This document shows, one piece after another, positions 26,269-36,852 of a stretch of 64,000 nucleotides of DNA. The notes under the pieces were generated by a model. The model was not told where the DNA came from and searched no databases. It saw only the letters and a program-made list of their open reading frames with translations. The stretch comes from Metarhizium brunneum. Its lineage: Eukaryota; Ascomycota; Sordariomycetes; Hypocreales; Clavicipitaceae. The translations under genes were made by a program, and so were the position numbers. The stretch covers positions 1,798,001 to 1,862,000 of the forward strand of contig NC_089425.1 in NCBI RefSeq assembly GCF_013426205.1, read 5' to 3'. Position 1 is the first letter of the stretch; the number at the start of each line of letters is the position of its first letter.

Positions 26269-27994
26269 ATTTATTAGAAGCAGCATTTGCATTGACACAC
26301 GTCAGTTGAGTGATCTTGGCTATTGGTCCTTTGGCCTCTATTTTTCTCTTGTTTTTCTCTTTGGCTTCTTGTCTTGAATGAAACTAGTCTCAATTCTCAC
26401 GCAGCGTTTGGCGTTATTGGCCTTGTTGAGGCTAATATTGGATGCCAATATCTTTCGTCCGAAGTTGCATGAATCAGTATTTAGGGCCTGCTGTGTTGTG
26501 TTGTGTTTTCTGGCGTGGTTGTTTGAAGAGGATATTAGAAAAGCAGCACGGCCTTTGATGACCAATTTTTTGCTTCTCGTTTCGCATTTTTCTCATGGCT
26601 GAGGATCATACGCCGTATTGGGTGACGGCAACAATCTGGGTTATTTTTTTTTGCCTTTATCTGCATCATGCTTCTTATCAGCTTCTTGACCATCTCCTTT
26701 ACCACTTTGTACCATTCTTTGTTCTTATTTTATTTTTTTATTTTTAATGGCTCGCGAGTACAAATGGAGCGGGGAATGGTACTAAGCCCTGTGAATGCGC
26801 ACTTGAGCCTAATTTAGCATTTTTCATTTCATGATTGACGAAATGGTTTGTTTGAGGGTCGCAGGAAGTAGGAAACGAGACTGTGAGCATGGAGGGATGT
26901 TCGTTGGCTGGATCGGAGTGCGATGCTCGGGTGCTTTATACAATGCTGCCTCGCGGCAACTTGTTCCAAGGCCATGGTGGTTGTGGTTATGATTTCTTGA
27001 ATATATCCCACAGGTTGTTTATTACGTCGCATTGCCTATGGTTCCGACTGGAGAGTGAGGTGTAATGTTGTGTTTTGGGAGAAAGGCTGGCTCATAGCCG
27101 TAATGTGTTGACGTTGAAGTGTGTAGCTTGGCGCAGTGCCCACCCGTATTGGGGGTTCGAAACCGCGAACCGGCGAGTATTACAACGAACCACGACGTAT
27201 TTTACGGTCATTGTCTGTTGAAGAAAAACCATACGAATTATAGGACTCGTGGACGATTGTGTTTTCTTAGAAGATAAGAGAAAAAGGGAAAAAAAAAAAG
27301 AGAAGGACTGGAAGGAATATAAATTTAAAAAAAATAAGGCGTTGACATCTCCATCTCGCTCAACCAACCCAAACCCCTCGCGGTCGTAATCCAGCCCGCC
27401 ACGCGACGGGGGAGAGTCCTCTGCAGAGTGAATCCTCTCTCAAGTGTCATCTCCAGTACTTAGGGCCGCTTGGCAAATCGCAGGTTACCCATGCGAGCAA
27501 GACGGGCCACCGCGGCATTCGGGCTGGGCGCCAGGCAAGGGGGATCTTACGGGGATGGGTGCATAGTTGAGATGTTACAAGGAGTAGCGCGAGATAAATC
27601 GAGAGACTTCGCCGTTTGACCATTACAGCCGGTAATTCTCCGCCGTATTTTAACATATATACCTAGGCACGCGTGTGGGGCCCCAGCATGATGCTGGCGA
27701 GCTGGGGGTGGGACAAGTTGCGACTCTGGTCAAGTCAACAAACAGCTTGGCAATTCTGCCGTGCTCAACCGGCATCGTGCAACTACCAATTTGTATTTTC
27801 CTGGCATGACAGGTCCAGCCGCGTGCTGGTGTGCTACACACATGGGATAAGGACACACACGAACAATAGCAGAAATCTCAAAAAGCGCCTGCTGTCCTGC
27901 TCTGCACCCCCCCCCCCGTCTCCATGCACAACTCACAGCAGCATGGCAGCTCCCTGACATCCGTCTCGACAACCAACACCAAGGAATCGCCGCC
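26269..27994. other. Intergenic region between ham-5 and the PIG-H gene
   Basis: The first 550 bases are T-rich, with runs of T at 26645 and 26730, and probably carry the ham-5 3' untranslated region. No coding region is supported. A GGTTCGAAACC stretch near 27155 resembles a tRNA B-box but does not fold into a tRNA. An 11-base C run lies at 27907-27917 just before the PIG-H start. Confidence 0.6.
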
Positions 27995-28672
27995 ATGATA
28001 ACCGCCACGCCGCGCCTGCGCGTCCGCCGCCCGTCACCCACAACCGCCGAATTCACCGTCACGACGCTGCCTCCTCGCACGCTCTCCCTGCGCATCCTCC
28101 GCCTGCTCCTCCTCGTGGCCCGCATCCTCCTCACCCTCACGACCGCGCTCCTCCTGTACGGCCGCTGGTCCTCCTGTCCCCTTGCCGCCTCGCAATCCTC
28201 CGCCGCCGCCCGGCCGGCGTCCCTCCTCTCCCTGCAGGGAATATGGTTCCTTCTCGATGGCTACACGCGCTCGTCCACGGGACAGTTCTTGGCCAGAGTC
28301 GCCTCCTCCATTCCGCTGGGCTTGCTGCTCCCCGGGGCAATTGTGGCCTTGTACGTGCTCAGTCTGCGGCTGCACTCGCATGAGAGCCTCCTCGTGCTGC
28401 GGGGGCTGGGCGTGCAGACGACAGAGTCGCCGTCGACGTATCTCGCTAGCCCGTCGACGCGGTTCATTCCCACAGAGAAGATTCAGGACATTTTCGTGAA
28501 CGAGGCGTTCATCGGGTTCGAAGTGAGGTACTATCTTGTTGTGGTCGTGGAAGGGGAGGAGGATGTCGTGATTGTCTTCCCGGGGCTGCTGCCCAAGAGG
28601 AGGATTGTCGAGACGGTCTGGAGGGGTGCGAGGGAGTGTTTGTACGAGGCCCCGAAAAGGGATGTAGAATAG
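27995..28672 (+). CDS. gpi15: PIG-H-type subunit of GPI-GlcNAc transferase (Gpi15)
   Basis: A single-exon frame of 225 aa. Residues about 30-55 and 105-132 are hydrophobic and form the two membrane segments (or hairpin) typical of PIG-H. The PIG-H domain follows: ESLLVLRGLGVQTTE, then FIPTEKIQDIFVNEAF, and a beta-rich YYLVVVVEGEEDVVIVFPG ending in LLPKRRIVETVWRG. PIG-H/Gpi15 is a subunit of the ER complex (with PIG-A/Gpi3, PIG-C/Gpi2 and others) that transfers GlcNAc to phosphatidylinositol, the first step of GPI anchor synthesis. Upstream ATGs on this strand are out of frame with the domain, and the chosen start follows CGCC. The N-terminal 100 residues are GC-rich and less conserved-looking than the C-terminal half. 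The gene converges on the pus3 gene, whose end lies 150 bp away. Confidence 0.88.
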   Translation: MITATPRLRVRRPSPTTAEFTVTTLPPRTLSLRILRLLLLVARILLTLTTALLLYGRWSSCPLAASQSSAAARPASLLSLQGIWFLLDGYTRSSTGQFLARVASSIPLGLLLPGAIVALYVLSLRLHSHESLLVLRGLGVQTTESPSTYLASPSTRFIPTEKIQDIFVNEAFIGFEVRYYLVVVVEGEEDVVIVFPGLLPKRRIVETVWRGARECLYEAPKRDVE

Positions 28673-28823
28673 ATCTACGAATGATGACACCCCCTTTTTC
28701 TTAATACTGTCTCTGTGGAAAATGATTGTTTTAAAAGTGGATTATTTTGACACAGTATTAGAGTTGAAACTCCCGAGTTTTTTTCTTTCTTTATAACTAT
28801 GTGCTACATATAGATGGTTTCTT

Positions 28824-30683
28824 CTATTCATTGTCCTCCTTGCTACGCAATCCCTTTTGCGCACGCATGTCTTCTGCATCTGCGTACCCTTTCCTCTTGG
28901 CATACCGGTCGTTCTGCTCCTCTGGCGACTGTAGCACTTCCTTCTTCATCACGGGCACATACCTGCCACCCAAGCGTCCGCTATTTCCGCCTTCAAATAC
29001 TCGCGCACTTGCATTCGCCCGGCGATTGCTCTGCGGACCTTCCGCCATGTCCTGAGATTTGCCTTGGCCGGATATGAGCTGCAGCAGCTGTGATGAAAGC
29101 AGCTCGTCCATTTTGTGGCCTCTCCAGGTTTGCCACAAGCTGTCCATGACGCCAAACTGCCCAAATTTATTCGGGGAATATTCCTCGCCCACGTAGATCC
29201 ACTTCATGCAGTCTTCTCTCTTGCTGGGCGCGTCTGCCGCCGTATAGTCCGTCTTAGAGAGATCTGGGAAGATGCAGTCCCACAGGACGAGAGGCACTTC
29301 ATCCGCCATGACGTAGCTAGGTCGGCCGGGGTTCTTGGCTGTATCAAGTAGTTGGGAAACCACTGTTGGCGATTCAAGACCTTGGCCGACGAGGAATAAA
29401 ATGGCTACCATGTGGCGGATCTGGTGCCACAGGAACGCAGAGCCTCGAACGTGAAAGTAATACACCTTGGGGTATGGTCCGGAACCTTCAAGCCCGGAAG
29501 ACGAGAATCCTGGGGTTTGGAGGTACGGCATTACCGAGCCAGCATCCTGCACTTCGACAATGTCTGATTCAAAGATTCGCCGGTGGAAATTGGTGATTTG
29601 TTTTGCGGGGTCGATTTTGCAAAAGTTGCGAAAGTCATGCTCGCCTTCGTAGCGCTTGGCTGCGTCGCGCATGGCGTCAATGTCAAGCCAGCCCGCTTTG
29701 AGAGATTTGCTGGCCCCCGACAAATCTAGGCTCGTGGGATCTGGTTCAAAAGCAGGCTGCGTGAAGAAATAGCGGTACTGGCGCTCGCGGCAGGAGAATC
29801 GGGCGGAGAAATCGGGCGGTGGTGATGGGCACCATGCCAGGATGCGAATGTCATCTGGCAACAATCTGTTCAGGATCCGTGGGTAGCAGAGTTCGTCGTG
29901 GATATCGTCGAACGGCTTCTCTTCTTCTTGCGCCTCCACCTCTTCTTCAGCCTGCTTTACTCCTTGGGGATCTGCGTCGGCCAGGACGATGTCTTCAGCA
30001 GTAGCGACATCGGTCTCGGCCCTCTTCTTGGGAAGTGGCCTGTTGCTGCGCACCTTCAGCCCAATGACTTGTCCAAAGGCACTGACTCCACGGTCCGTCC
30101 TGCCGCACTTTGAGTATTCGCAGCAGTCAAATTGGACGATCCTTTCGTCCTCGGGGAAGATGAGGCATGCCCGTGTGAGAGCGTTCCAGAGCTCCTCCTC
30201 GATAGAGGGCTGATTCCCCATGGCCTGAAACTCGAATCCACCGTAGTTTTTGCCCAAATATGCCAGCTTCAACGCAATAAATCTGGTTGAATATCTTGAG
30301 GGATCCATCCTCCGCTTTGTCTTTGGTGCTTTTGTCTTTTTGGCAGGGCCTGCCATGTCATCGGACATTGTAGTGGCCATGGCACCTCGAGGTTCATCTT
30401 CAGGGACAGAAACAGCTTTGGGAGCTTCAGGCCGTTTTTTCAGTTCACTCTCGAGCTCCTTCAGTCGCTGAATAAGACCGGTTTTGGTCCAACTATTGTA
30501 GTTTGTTTCGCCAGACATGGTTTCGTGAGGATTAGCCTTTGGAACCCTCGGCCGTCGGTCGGTTTGCTCAGACCTTTGAAATGTCGAGCTGCGACGACAG
30601 GGCTGACAGTATATGGGTCTACAGGCTCTGGAGACGGCTCTGGCAGAAACGCTGCGCCCTAAAGAACCGTGGACCGGCTGCAT
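28824..30683 (-). CDS. pus3: tRNA pseudouridine(38/39) synthase Pus3/Deg1
   Basis: A single-exon frame of 619 aa. The TruA-type catalytic motif SKCGRTDRGVSAFG places the catalytic aspartate at residue 197. Other TruA-fold features are KLAYLGKNYGGFEFQ near residue 140, the RQYRYFF segment and the HDFRNFCKID motif, followed by FLWHQIRHMVAILFLVG. An N-terminal short coiled-coil (TGLIQRLKELESELKKR) and the CGRTDxGVSAFGQV form point to Pus3/Deg1 rather than Pus1. Pus3 modifies U38 and U39 in the anticodon arm of tRNAs. An acidic insertion (about residues 240-265) separates catalytic blocks. A second in-frame ATG at 30518 (residue 56) starts MSGETNYNSWTKTG. The extra 55 residues before it are rich in Arg and Ser and could be a mitochondrial presequence, or the true start may be at 30518. 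Confidence 0.9.
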   Translation of the reverse strand: MQPVHGSLGRSVSARAVSRACRPIYCQPCRRSSTFQRSEQTDRRPRVPKANPHETMSGETNYNSWTKTGLIQRLKELESELKKRPEAPKAVSVPEDEPRGAMATTMSDDMAGPAKKTKAPKTKRRMDPSRYSTRFIALKLAYLGKNYGGFEFQAMGNQPSIEEELWNALTRACLIFPEDERIVQFDCCEYSKCGRTDRGVSAFGQVIGLKVRSNRPLPKKRAETDVATAEDIVLADADPQGVKQAEEEVEAQEEEKPFDDIHDELCYPRILNRLLPDDIRILAWCPSPPPDFSARFSCRERQYRYFFTQPAFEPDPTSLDLSGASKSLKAGWLDIDAMRDAAKRYEGEHDFRNFCKIDPAKQITNFHRRIFESDIVEVQDAGSVMPYLQTPGFSSSGLEGSGPYPKVYYFHVRGSAFLWHQIRHMVAILFLVGQGLESPTVVSQLLDTAKNPGRPSYVMADEVPLVLWDCIFPDLSKTDYTAADAPSKREDCMKWIYVGEEYSPNKFGQFGVMDSLWQTWRGHKMDELLSSQLLQLISGQGKSQDMAEGPQSNRRANASARVFEGGNSGRLGGRYVPVMKKEVLQSPEEQNDRYAKRKGYADAEDMRAQKGLRSKEDNE

Positions 30684-30975
30684 GTAAGTGCGATGCAGCC
30701 TTTATGACACCATTTTCACTTCAGGGCTTTCTGCATTCTGCATGACTGGGCGGGCATAGCAAGTCAACGGACGGGCATCAAAATTTCGGTGGAAAACTGT
30801 GGCTAGTGTCGTGTGGTGGCTTGGAGCAGCAATGGCAGCCAAGCCGACCACCAAGCCACATTTTGGTCCTGGCATATCATTCTGGCAGCCACCACTTCAT
30901 ACAAAGACCATCGGTTGCTTCTTTTCCCGCACCCTTCCAGAACTGATAAGACCGTTGCGCTCGACCCAAGGCACA
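30684..30975. promoter_or_regulatory. Shared divergent promoter region, pus3 and small GTPase
   Basis: Only 292 bases separate the start of the minus-strand pus3 frame from the start of the plus-strand small GTPase gene, so both promoters must lie here or overlap the first codons. If pus3 starts at its second ATG (30518) the interval grows to 457 bases. No specific factor site was recognised. Confidence 0.6.
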
Positions 30976-31675
30976 ATGGACCCCGAAACAGTAAGATTAC
31001 TACTCGTGGGGGATGAGAAATGTGGCAAGACGACTTTTTTATCGTGTGTATTGAGTCTATCTCGGCTAACCCGGTTGCGATTGTTTGCCTACTGACCGCC
31101 CGGTACAGCAGACTGAGCGCTGGAGAAGGCACAAGCCCGATACCAATTCTTCGAGACATTGACCAGCCGTTCGTATTCAATATCAACCTTGGAGAGAAGA
31201 AGTTTCGTCTCGAGTTTTCTGATACCTCTAGCCCGGACAACTGGCGGCTTCTTGATCCGGATGTGATTGTTATATGTTACGATATCAGCCAACGGCTAAG
31301 TCTCATAAACATGAAGCGATATGTGCGTTGTCTCAACCTAACCAGCCCCTTGACAGCACTCTAGGACAAGCACGTGCTGACCTGTACTGGCAGTGGATCG
31401 ACGAGGCTAAGAGGACGTTCAAACGAGTGGACACTTTGCCCATCATCATTCTTGGTTTAAAGAGAGACCTCAGGTCTGAGAACGACCCCAATGGCATTAT
31501 TTATCCGCAGGAAGCGTATCAGCTGGCACAAACCATGAGGGCAGATCGATATGTCGAATGCTCGGCTGCGACGGGGGAGCTCCTCAAGCCTGCCTTTGAG
31601 GATATCTGCAAGACAGCCACCAAGACTACCACTGCAGCTGGGGGGCAGAGCGAGGGGGGCTGTATAGTAATGTGA
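30976..31675 (+). CDS. Divergent Rho/Ras-like small GTPase with CAAX box
   Basis: Three exons, 30976-31043, 31109-31322 and 31394-31675, give 187 aa with matching phases. Donors are GTGTGT and GTGCGT, and GCTGAC or CTGACC branch points precede the acceptors. The P-loop is intact (GDEKCGKTT). The usual DTAGQ switch II is replaced by DTSSPDNW, and the base-recognition TKxD is GLKRD. The last guanine-contact motif is CSAATGE. The C-terminus ends CIVM, a CAAX box suited to prenylation, so membrane attachment is likely. It lacks the obvious Rho insert helix but otherwise aligns best with Rho (ICYDISQRLSLINMKRYW). Loss of the switch II Gln suggests low intrinsic GTP hydrolysis. The first acceptor could also be three bases downstream (31112), deleting one Arg. 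Family placement is inference. Confidence 0.8.
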
Positions 31676-31798
31676 AGGTCTAGCTGCCCAGTTCGCGACA
31701 CCACTTCTCCAATAATAGAGGTGAGACGGGTTGTAGGAATACTCTGTTCGACTTCGGGCTGCCGATGAATTGCAATCGAATGAGCGAGAACTCGTCAT

Positions 31799-32367
31799 TC
31801 ATGAAGCTTCAGCGTCATTCATATTCACATCCTCGCCCTCGCCTTCGCCCGCGTCCCCGTTTGCCTCAGCCTCAGCTACCTCGAACTGACCGAGAACGTC
31901 GGCGACAATGCCCACCATTTCTTCTTGTTGCTCATCCGAGTAACGCTCGGTCATGTCCTCAATAACGGTGTTGAGAGCAGCAATGGATGCCGGACGGAGG
32001 TTTAGAATCATGACCATCTCGCCCTTTGACAGCTCATACGGACTTAATTTCTCAATGATTTGAGCAATGGCCTCTGGGATGTAGGTGAGGGGCTTCTGAC
32101 TCAAAGGACTGGGGGCAGTCCGCAGGTACTGCAGCATCTGTAAGTGCAAGGGGGGTTGTCAGCTTATTTTTTATTTACTTTGGTTCGCCTCAGTTTGAGA
32201 TCAGGGTCTATGCGCAATGAGACCATGCAACCTACCTCTCGCACAACTGTCTCGAGGTTTGGGGGCCCGCGGTGCTTCTTCTGCTTATAGCGGTCACGTT
32301 GATCAGTGAGGTGCTGGTAGACCTCATAATTGGATAGAACGGCTGACTGGGACTCAAGGATCTTCAT
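31799..32367 (-). CDS. rpc17: RNA polymerase III subunit Rpc17/RPC9
   Basis: Two exons on the minus strand, 32236-32367 and 31799-32137, joined in phase 0, give 156 aa (yeast Rpc17 is 161 aa). It begins MKILESQSAVLSNYEVYQHL and contains NLETVVRE before the intron. The second exon holds the HRDC-like helical domain: YIPEAIAQIIEKLSPYELSKGE and MVMILNLRPASIAALNTVI. The tail is acidic (GEGEGEDVNMND). Rpc17 pairs with Rpc25 to form the Pol III stalk that contacts TFIIIB and initiator tRNA gene promoters. The donor is GTAGGT and the acceptor TTACAG. The gene converges on the small GTPase gene with 123 bases between stop codons. Confidence 0.93.
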
Positions 32368-34179
32368 GGCGAATGGTGAACAGGATCAGAATGAAGCCTT
32401 GGCAAATTTTTTATGACGGTGCGGCGTGAATATGCAGATGAGGGGGTCAGCCGAGGGGGAGTGCACCCTGAAGCAAGTCGGTGGCGAAAATGGCCAAATG
32501 GTTGTGTTATATATCAGAAAGTATGCGAGGTGTCGGACTGTTGGACAATTGGTAGCAGGTTTGACAGATCGGCGCGTGTGGTGGTGGTGTCAATGAGCCA
32601 GCCAGTCAAGATGAAGTTGATTTTGAGGCAGCACTGCGAAACTGGACGGACGGAGTGACAGCCGGCTTTTTCCATGGGTTCATGCACCAGAGCGGCCCAG
32701 CGACCAATCAGCAAGCAGGCTGCCACGTTAAAGGCTTCGAGACACTGGTTGGGGACGAGAATCCATTTGATGGAGCAACAACGTACTCCGTACATGTAAG
32801 GACTTGTCCAGGCACCAGCTGAGCAATTCACTGCCAAGTACGGAGTAAACCAAATTACTACCTAGATGCCCGGGCCTCGAAATCGTGGAGAGATTAATTG
32901 GATGGGTAGGTCGGAAAACGGCGGCGTGCTGGACCTGGCTTACGAAGTTGGCACGAGGCAAATTAAAGAGCCGCCGCCACGATGCAAGTGTCGACTGCGT
33001 ACATATGTGTGTGCATGTGTGCGTGCCAATTCTGTGGTGTGGACTTGGTGTACTCCGTACCATGGACACTTCAACGCCAGCCTTTTGTGCCACGGCAGCC
33101 CGGCAAAGTATCAAGGAGCTTGGTCGGCTCGCCATGGGCCTCCGTGTTTTTATGTACCGCCGGAACCGCCATGGATCGCAAAATGTCCGTGAGACCATGA
33201 GCTGGCAATGGCCGAGATGGCGCAATGGGCCTGCACTTTGTACGCAGCACATCACCCACTGCGCAGCGCTGCGACATGCATGACTACCATGTGGTCCGCG
33301 CCGTACACAGTGTGGTGATTTATACCAACGACAGCCCACAGTTGACGTCGTGATTCGACGTCAATATCTATGATTGTGAGCCATTTTGTGACACGGCAGC
33401 CCTCTGCCGCCTCGTCCTGGCGTCAATGTGTTCAGTGTCGCCGAGTTGTGTCAGATGCAGCATCAAATCAGACTGTTTAATAAATTCTTGACCTCGCCTT
33501 GAGTCAGCGCCGAGCCCAGATCCCACCTCAACCTAGTCTCCCGGGCCCCGTCCGCCACAGGACGACTCGCCCCCATTTCTCTCGCCTGGCGGCGGCGTTT
33601 TCCTCTCTTTCTATTTTGTCTTTATCCATCTTCTGGTCCCGCTCGCCCATCAACATGCTGCTATGACAGACAGCCCGAATTCTCATTCTGTTTGATTTCT
33701 TTCTCGGGTCCGCTTCCTGTGTTTTTTGCCTGCCCACCTACAGCTGCAGGTCGCTCCTGTCGCCCCTGCAACTTCCCTGCTACCTGTCGCCGGAATCGGC
33801 GCAGAAGCTAGAGCCCTCGGCAGAGCCTCTAACGTGGGACGTCGGCTGCAGGCGCTACACAGGCATTTTTTGCAGCCCCCGGCCTGCGCCTGCCAACACA
33901 GCGCTACTCCCCACTCTTGCTCCAACCAGGTTGTAGCGGGGAAACAAGGGAAGGACAGCAAAAAAAAAAAAAAAAACACAACAGAACCGACGACCTCGAC
34001 ATCGGTTTCGGTCTGCGCCTGTTGCCGTCTCGTCCTCGAGGCCATCGACGTCTTCATTGCCTCAGTCAACGGCCTGCCCTTGCGCCTCTCGGCCCTGGCT
34101 CAATTCGTCCTGGTTTTTCTCTCTTTCCCTTCTAATTGGTCGTTGACGCCTCTCCCCGCCAGTTTCGAACTATACGGCC
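32368..34179. other. Intergenic region and long 5' leader of prs1
   Basis: No coding region is supported. Three copies of TACTCCGTA/TACGGAGTA lie within 275 bases (32784, 32839, 33051). From about 33,490 to 34,179 the DNA is strongly C/T-rich, typical of a fungal promoter and 5' untranslated region. It contains a 17-base A run at 33960-33976. An in-frame ATG-rich stretch at 33726 is probably leader, not coding. Confidence 0.6.
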
Positions 34180-35536
34180 ATGGTCCGCAACATCGTTTTG
34201 CTCGGCGGCAACTCGCATCCCCGTCTGACGGAGAATGTCTCCAACATGCTCGGCATTCCTTCATGCGATCGTATCCTGAGCAAATTTTCTGGTGGTGAAA
34301 GCCGTTGCGAAATCAAGGACTCCGTCCGTGGCAAGGATGTCTACATCATTCAGTCCGGCTCCGGCCACGTCAACGACAACCTCATCGACCTCTGCATCAT
34401 GATATCCGCGTGCAAGACCGGATCTGCAAAACGCGTCACCGCAGTCGTCCCTCTCTTTCCCTACTCGAGACAGCCGGATTGGCCCTACAACAAAGCTGGC
34501 GCGCCACTGTCCAAGTCCACCGAGACATCCAAAAAAGACTACACTTTTGAGAGTGTGCCGGCCACACCTCGCCCTGGCGGCCCTCGTAGCCATGGCCTGA
34601 ACGGTGCCTTCAGCCTATCCGAAAAACTTCAAAAGACGACTATTGCAGAGACCGACGATACAGATTACTTGCCTAAGAGGTCAGATACGTTGTCCAGTAT
34701 TGGCTCCAATGGTCGCGGACATACAGCCGAGAATTCCACCTCATCCCAGCGAAGCTTCACCACCCATGATTATGAGAATCCCAACAGTGTTGCTGCCACC
34801 TTCCAGGCTAAGCCCGGCTATAAGCAGTGGGTGGCCCAGGCCGGTACTCTAGTTGCCGACCTCCTTACTTGCGCCGGTGCTGACCATATCATCACCATGG
34901 ATCTGCACGACCCCCAATACCAGGGCTTTTTCGACATTCCTGTGGACAACCTCTACGGCAAACCACTCATTCAGAATTACATCCAGAAGCACATTCCCGG
35001 CTATAGGGAAGCCGTCATCGTGTCTCCGGATGCTGGTGGGGCGAAGCGAGCTACCGCGATCGCTGACAGTCTCAAGATGGACTTTGCCCTCATTCACAAG
35101 GTAATATAAATTTCTCAACTGCCTCTTCTTCGTTCACTACTCATCCCACTTTCAGGAACGCCGCCCCATTAAGTTTACTGAACAGCGAAACGCTAGCATG
35201 ATGCTCGTTGGCGATATTGCCAATCGCGTTTGCATCTTGGTTGACGACCTGGGAGACACTGCCAACACCATCACACGAGCTGCGAAGCTCCTGAAGAAGG
35301 AGGGAGCAACCAAAGTCTATGCTTTGCTCACCCACGGTGTCTTCAGTGGTGACGCAATCCCCCGTCTTAATGCATCTGCCATTGACAAGATCATTGTGAC
35401 CAATTCGGTTCCCCAGGACGAGCATCGTCGTCTGTGCCCCAAGCTGGAGGTACTGGACGTTTCTCCCATCTTTGCTGAAGCTATTCGCCGAGTTCACCAC
35501 GGTGAATCCATCAGCAGGCTTTTCCAGTACGACTAA
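34180..35536 (+). CDS. prs1: Ribose-phosphate pyrophosphokinase, Prs1 type with insertion
   Basis: Two exons, 34180-35100 and 35156-35536, in phase 0, give 433 aa (yeast Prs1 is 427 aa). The family start is clear ([16 protein letters not shown]), as is [13 protein letters not shown] near residue 100. The ATP-site signature is [20 protein letters not shown] (residues 241-260) and the PRPP loop is [14 protein letters not shown] (about 333-346). Between about residues 103 and 213 lies an insertion rich in Ser, Thr, Pro and Arg that splits the N-terminal domain. This matches the non-homologous region known in yeast Prs1. The enzyme makes PRPP from ribose-5-phosphate and ATP for nucleotide, His and Trp synthesis, in yeast as Prs1/Prs3 complexes tied to cell-wall integrity. 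The insertion is probably disordered and contains SP/TP sites. Confidence 0.92.
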
Positions 35537-36852
35537 TTCTTGTTTGGGAAATTTGCATTGCTGTCGATACTATGACGTTTCTCTCGCCCTTGAGAACAAC
35601 GTTCCTTAATGACAGGCGCACACAACAATTTAGATTTCTTTGCTTTTTTTTCGCTGTCCTTGCTACAGTTCTGCGGAATCTGGGTAGAGTTGTGCGCAGT
35701 ACCTTTTTGATTGCGCTTCTACACGAGCCCATATTGAAAACGAAAAATCGTTGGAACCCTGGAGTTTTACGGTGGTTTATATTCATATTTTGGTGCCTTT
35801 CCCTTTATTTTTCGTTCATTCTGGGCACACATTTGGCGCTCCTATTGGCGTCCCCGCAGCCCCGCACAAAGAGAGCAGTTTGGGCTCGCGGTAGAAAACT
35901 ATATCATGAGTCGAGTTGAGTTGAGTCGAGTAGGATGAGGCGGCAGGCTTATTTTAACCAGAAAAAACAAGCTAGCAGCTTAAATCTGTGTTGCTCGTGT
36001 TTTGCTCCATCTCATTTGTTGCAATAGCTGCAGTCCTATCAACCCCGAGAACCGGCACAGAAGCAGCTATGCCTTGTACTGTTTTCTGTGAGCTCCAGAA
36101 ACAAGACTATTATTCCTTCTTCGGGAACTCGTCTTTGTCTCTTTCTCTTTGTCTGTTTTCCCTTCTTTACCATCAGACTATATAGAAGTGAATGGATTGA
36201 TAAACCGTAGATCTAGGGTACTTTGGATGAGCCCTCACGCCGGCTGTTTGTGTTTTACAATCAAAAAGCAAATGGGCGTATTAGATCCGGTCGCGTGGTA
36301 TGCGAGTGCTGTGCGGCCGTTAATGATGACGAAAAACAGACTCTCACGATGTAAGTTTTTAATAGATATATAATGCATGTGTAAATATATATGTATATGT
36401 GGAGCATTGATTTGACGCATACACAAGGATTATTTTTTTTTCGTTCTATCCGAATCAGATCTCGTGTTTGTACACGCGAGTGTGGAAGACATCCTGGAAA
36501 ACAACACACTTTTCCGGTACATGGCATCTTCCCCGTGAGCTTTGTTCATTTAGTCTTGTATGTTGTATCATGCTATTCTGTCTATATCTGGAATGCATGT
36601 GTGTACGCTGTGTATTACTCCTTCTTGCACATGCTAACATACAAGATAGCGGCCACCTTACTTTATCCTACCACAATACTCTTCCCCTTTTGTCATGAAT
36701 GCTTCAGCCCTGTTTCAGAACAAAATTTTCGCTAGTTACCTGACACTCTGTAGTGTAATCCAACGTCAGACTCGGTGACTCCCTTCCCAAAACTGGTCAG
36801 GTTGATTGTGCGCGTCGTGCTTCATCTTATCTCTTGTGTATTGCCAACATCA
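35537..36852. other. 3' regions between prs1 and the PARP-UBC gene
   Basis: The two genes converge here. The sequence is T-rich on the plus strand (for example 35640-35660), and around 36,360-36,400 contains AT dinucleotide-like tracts (ATATATATGTATATG). A small GAGTT/GAGTC repeat lies near 35910-35935. Nothing coding was supported. Confidence 0.6.

Noticed and set aside
27150..27172. Functional tRNA gene
   Set aside because: GGTTCGAAACC matches a B-box but the T-stem, D-arm and acceptor arms cannot pair on either strand.
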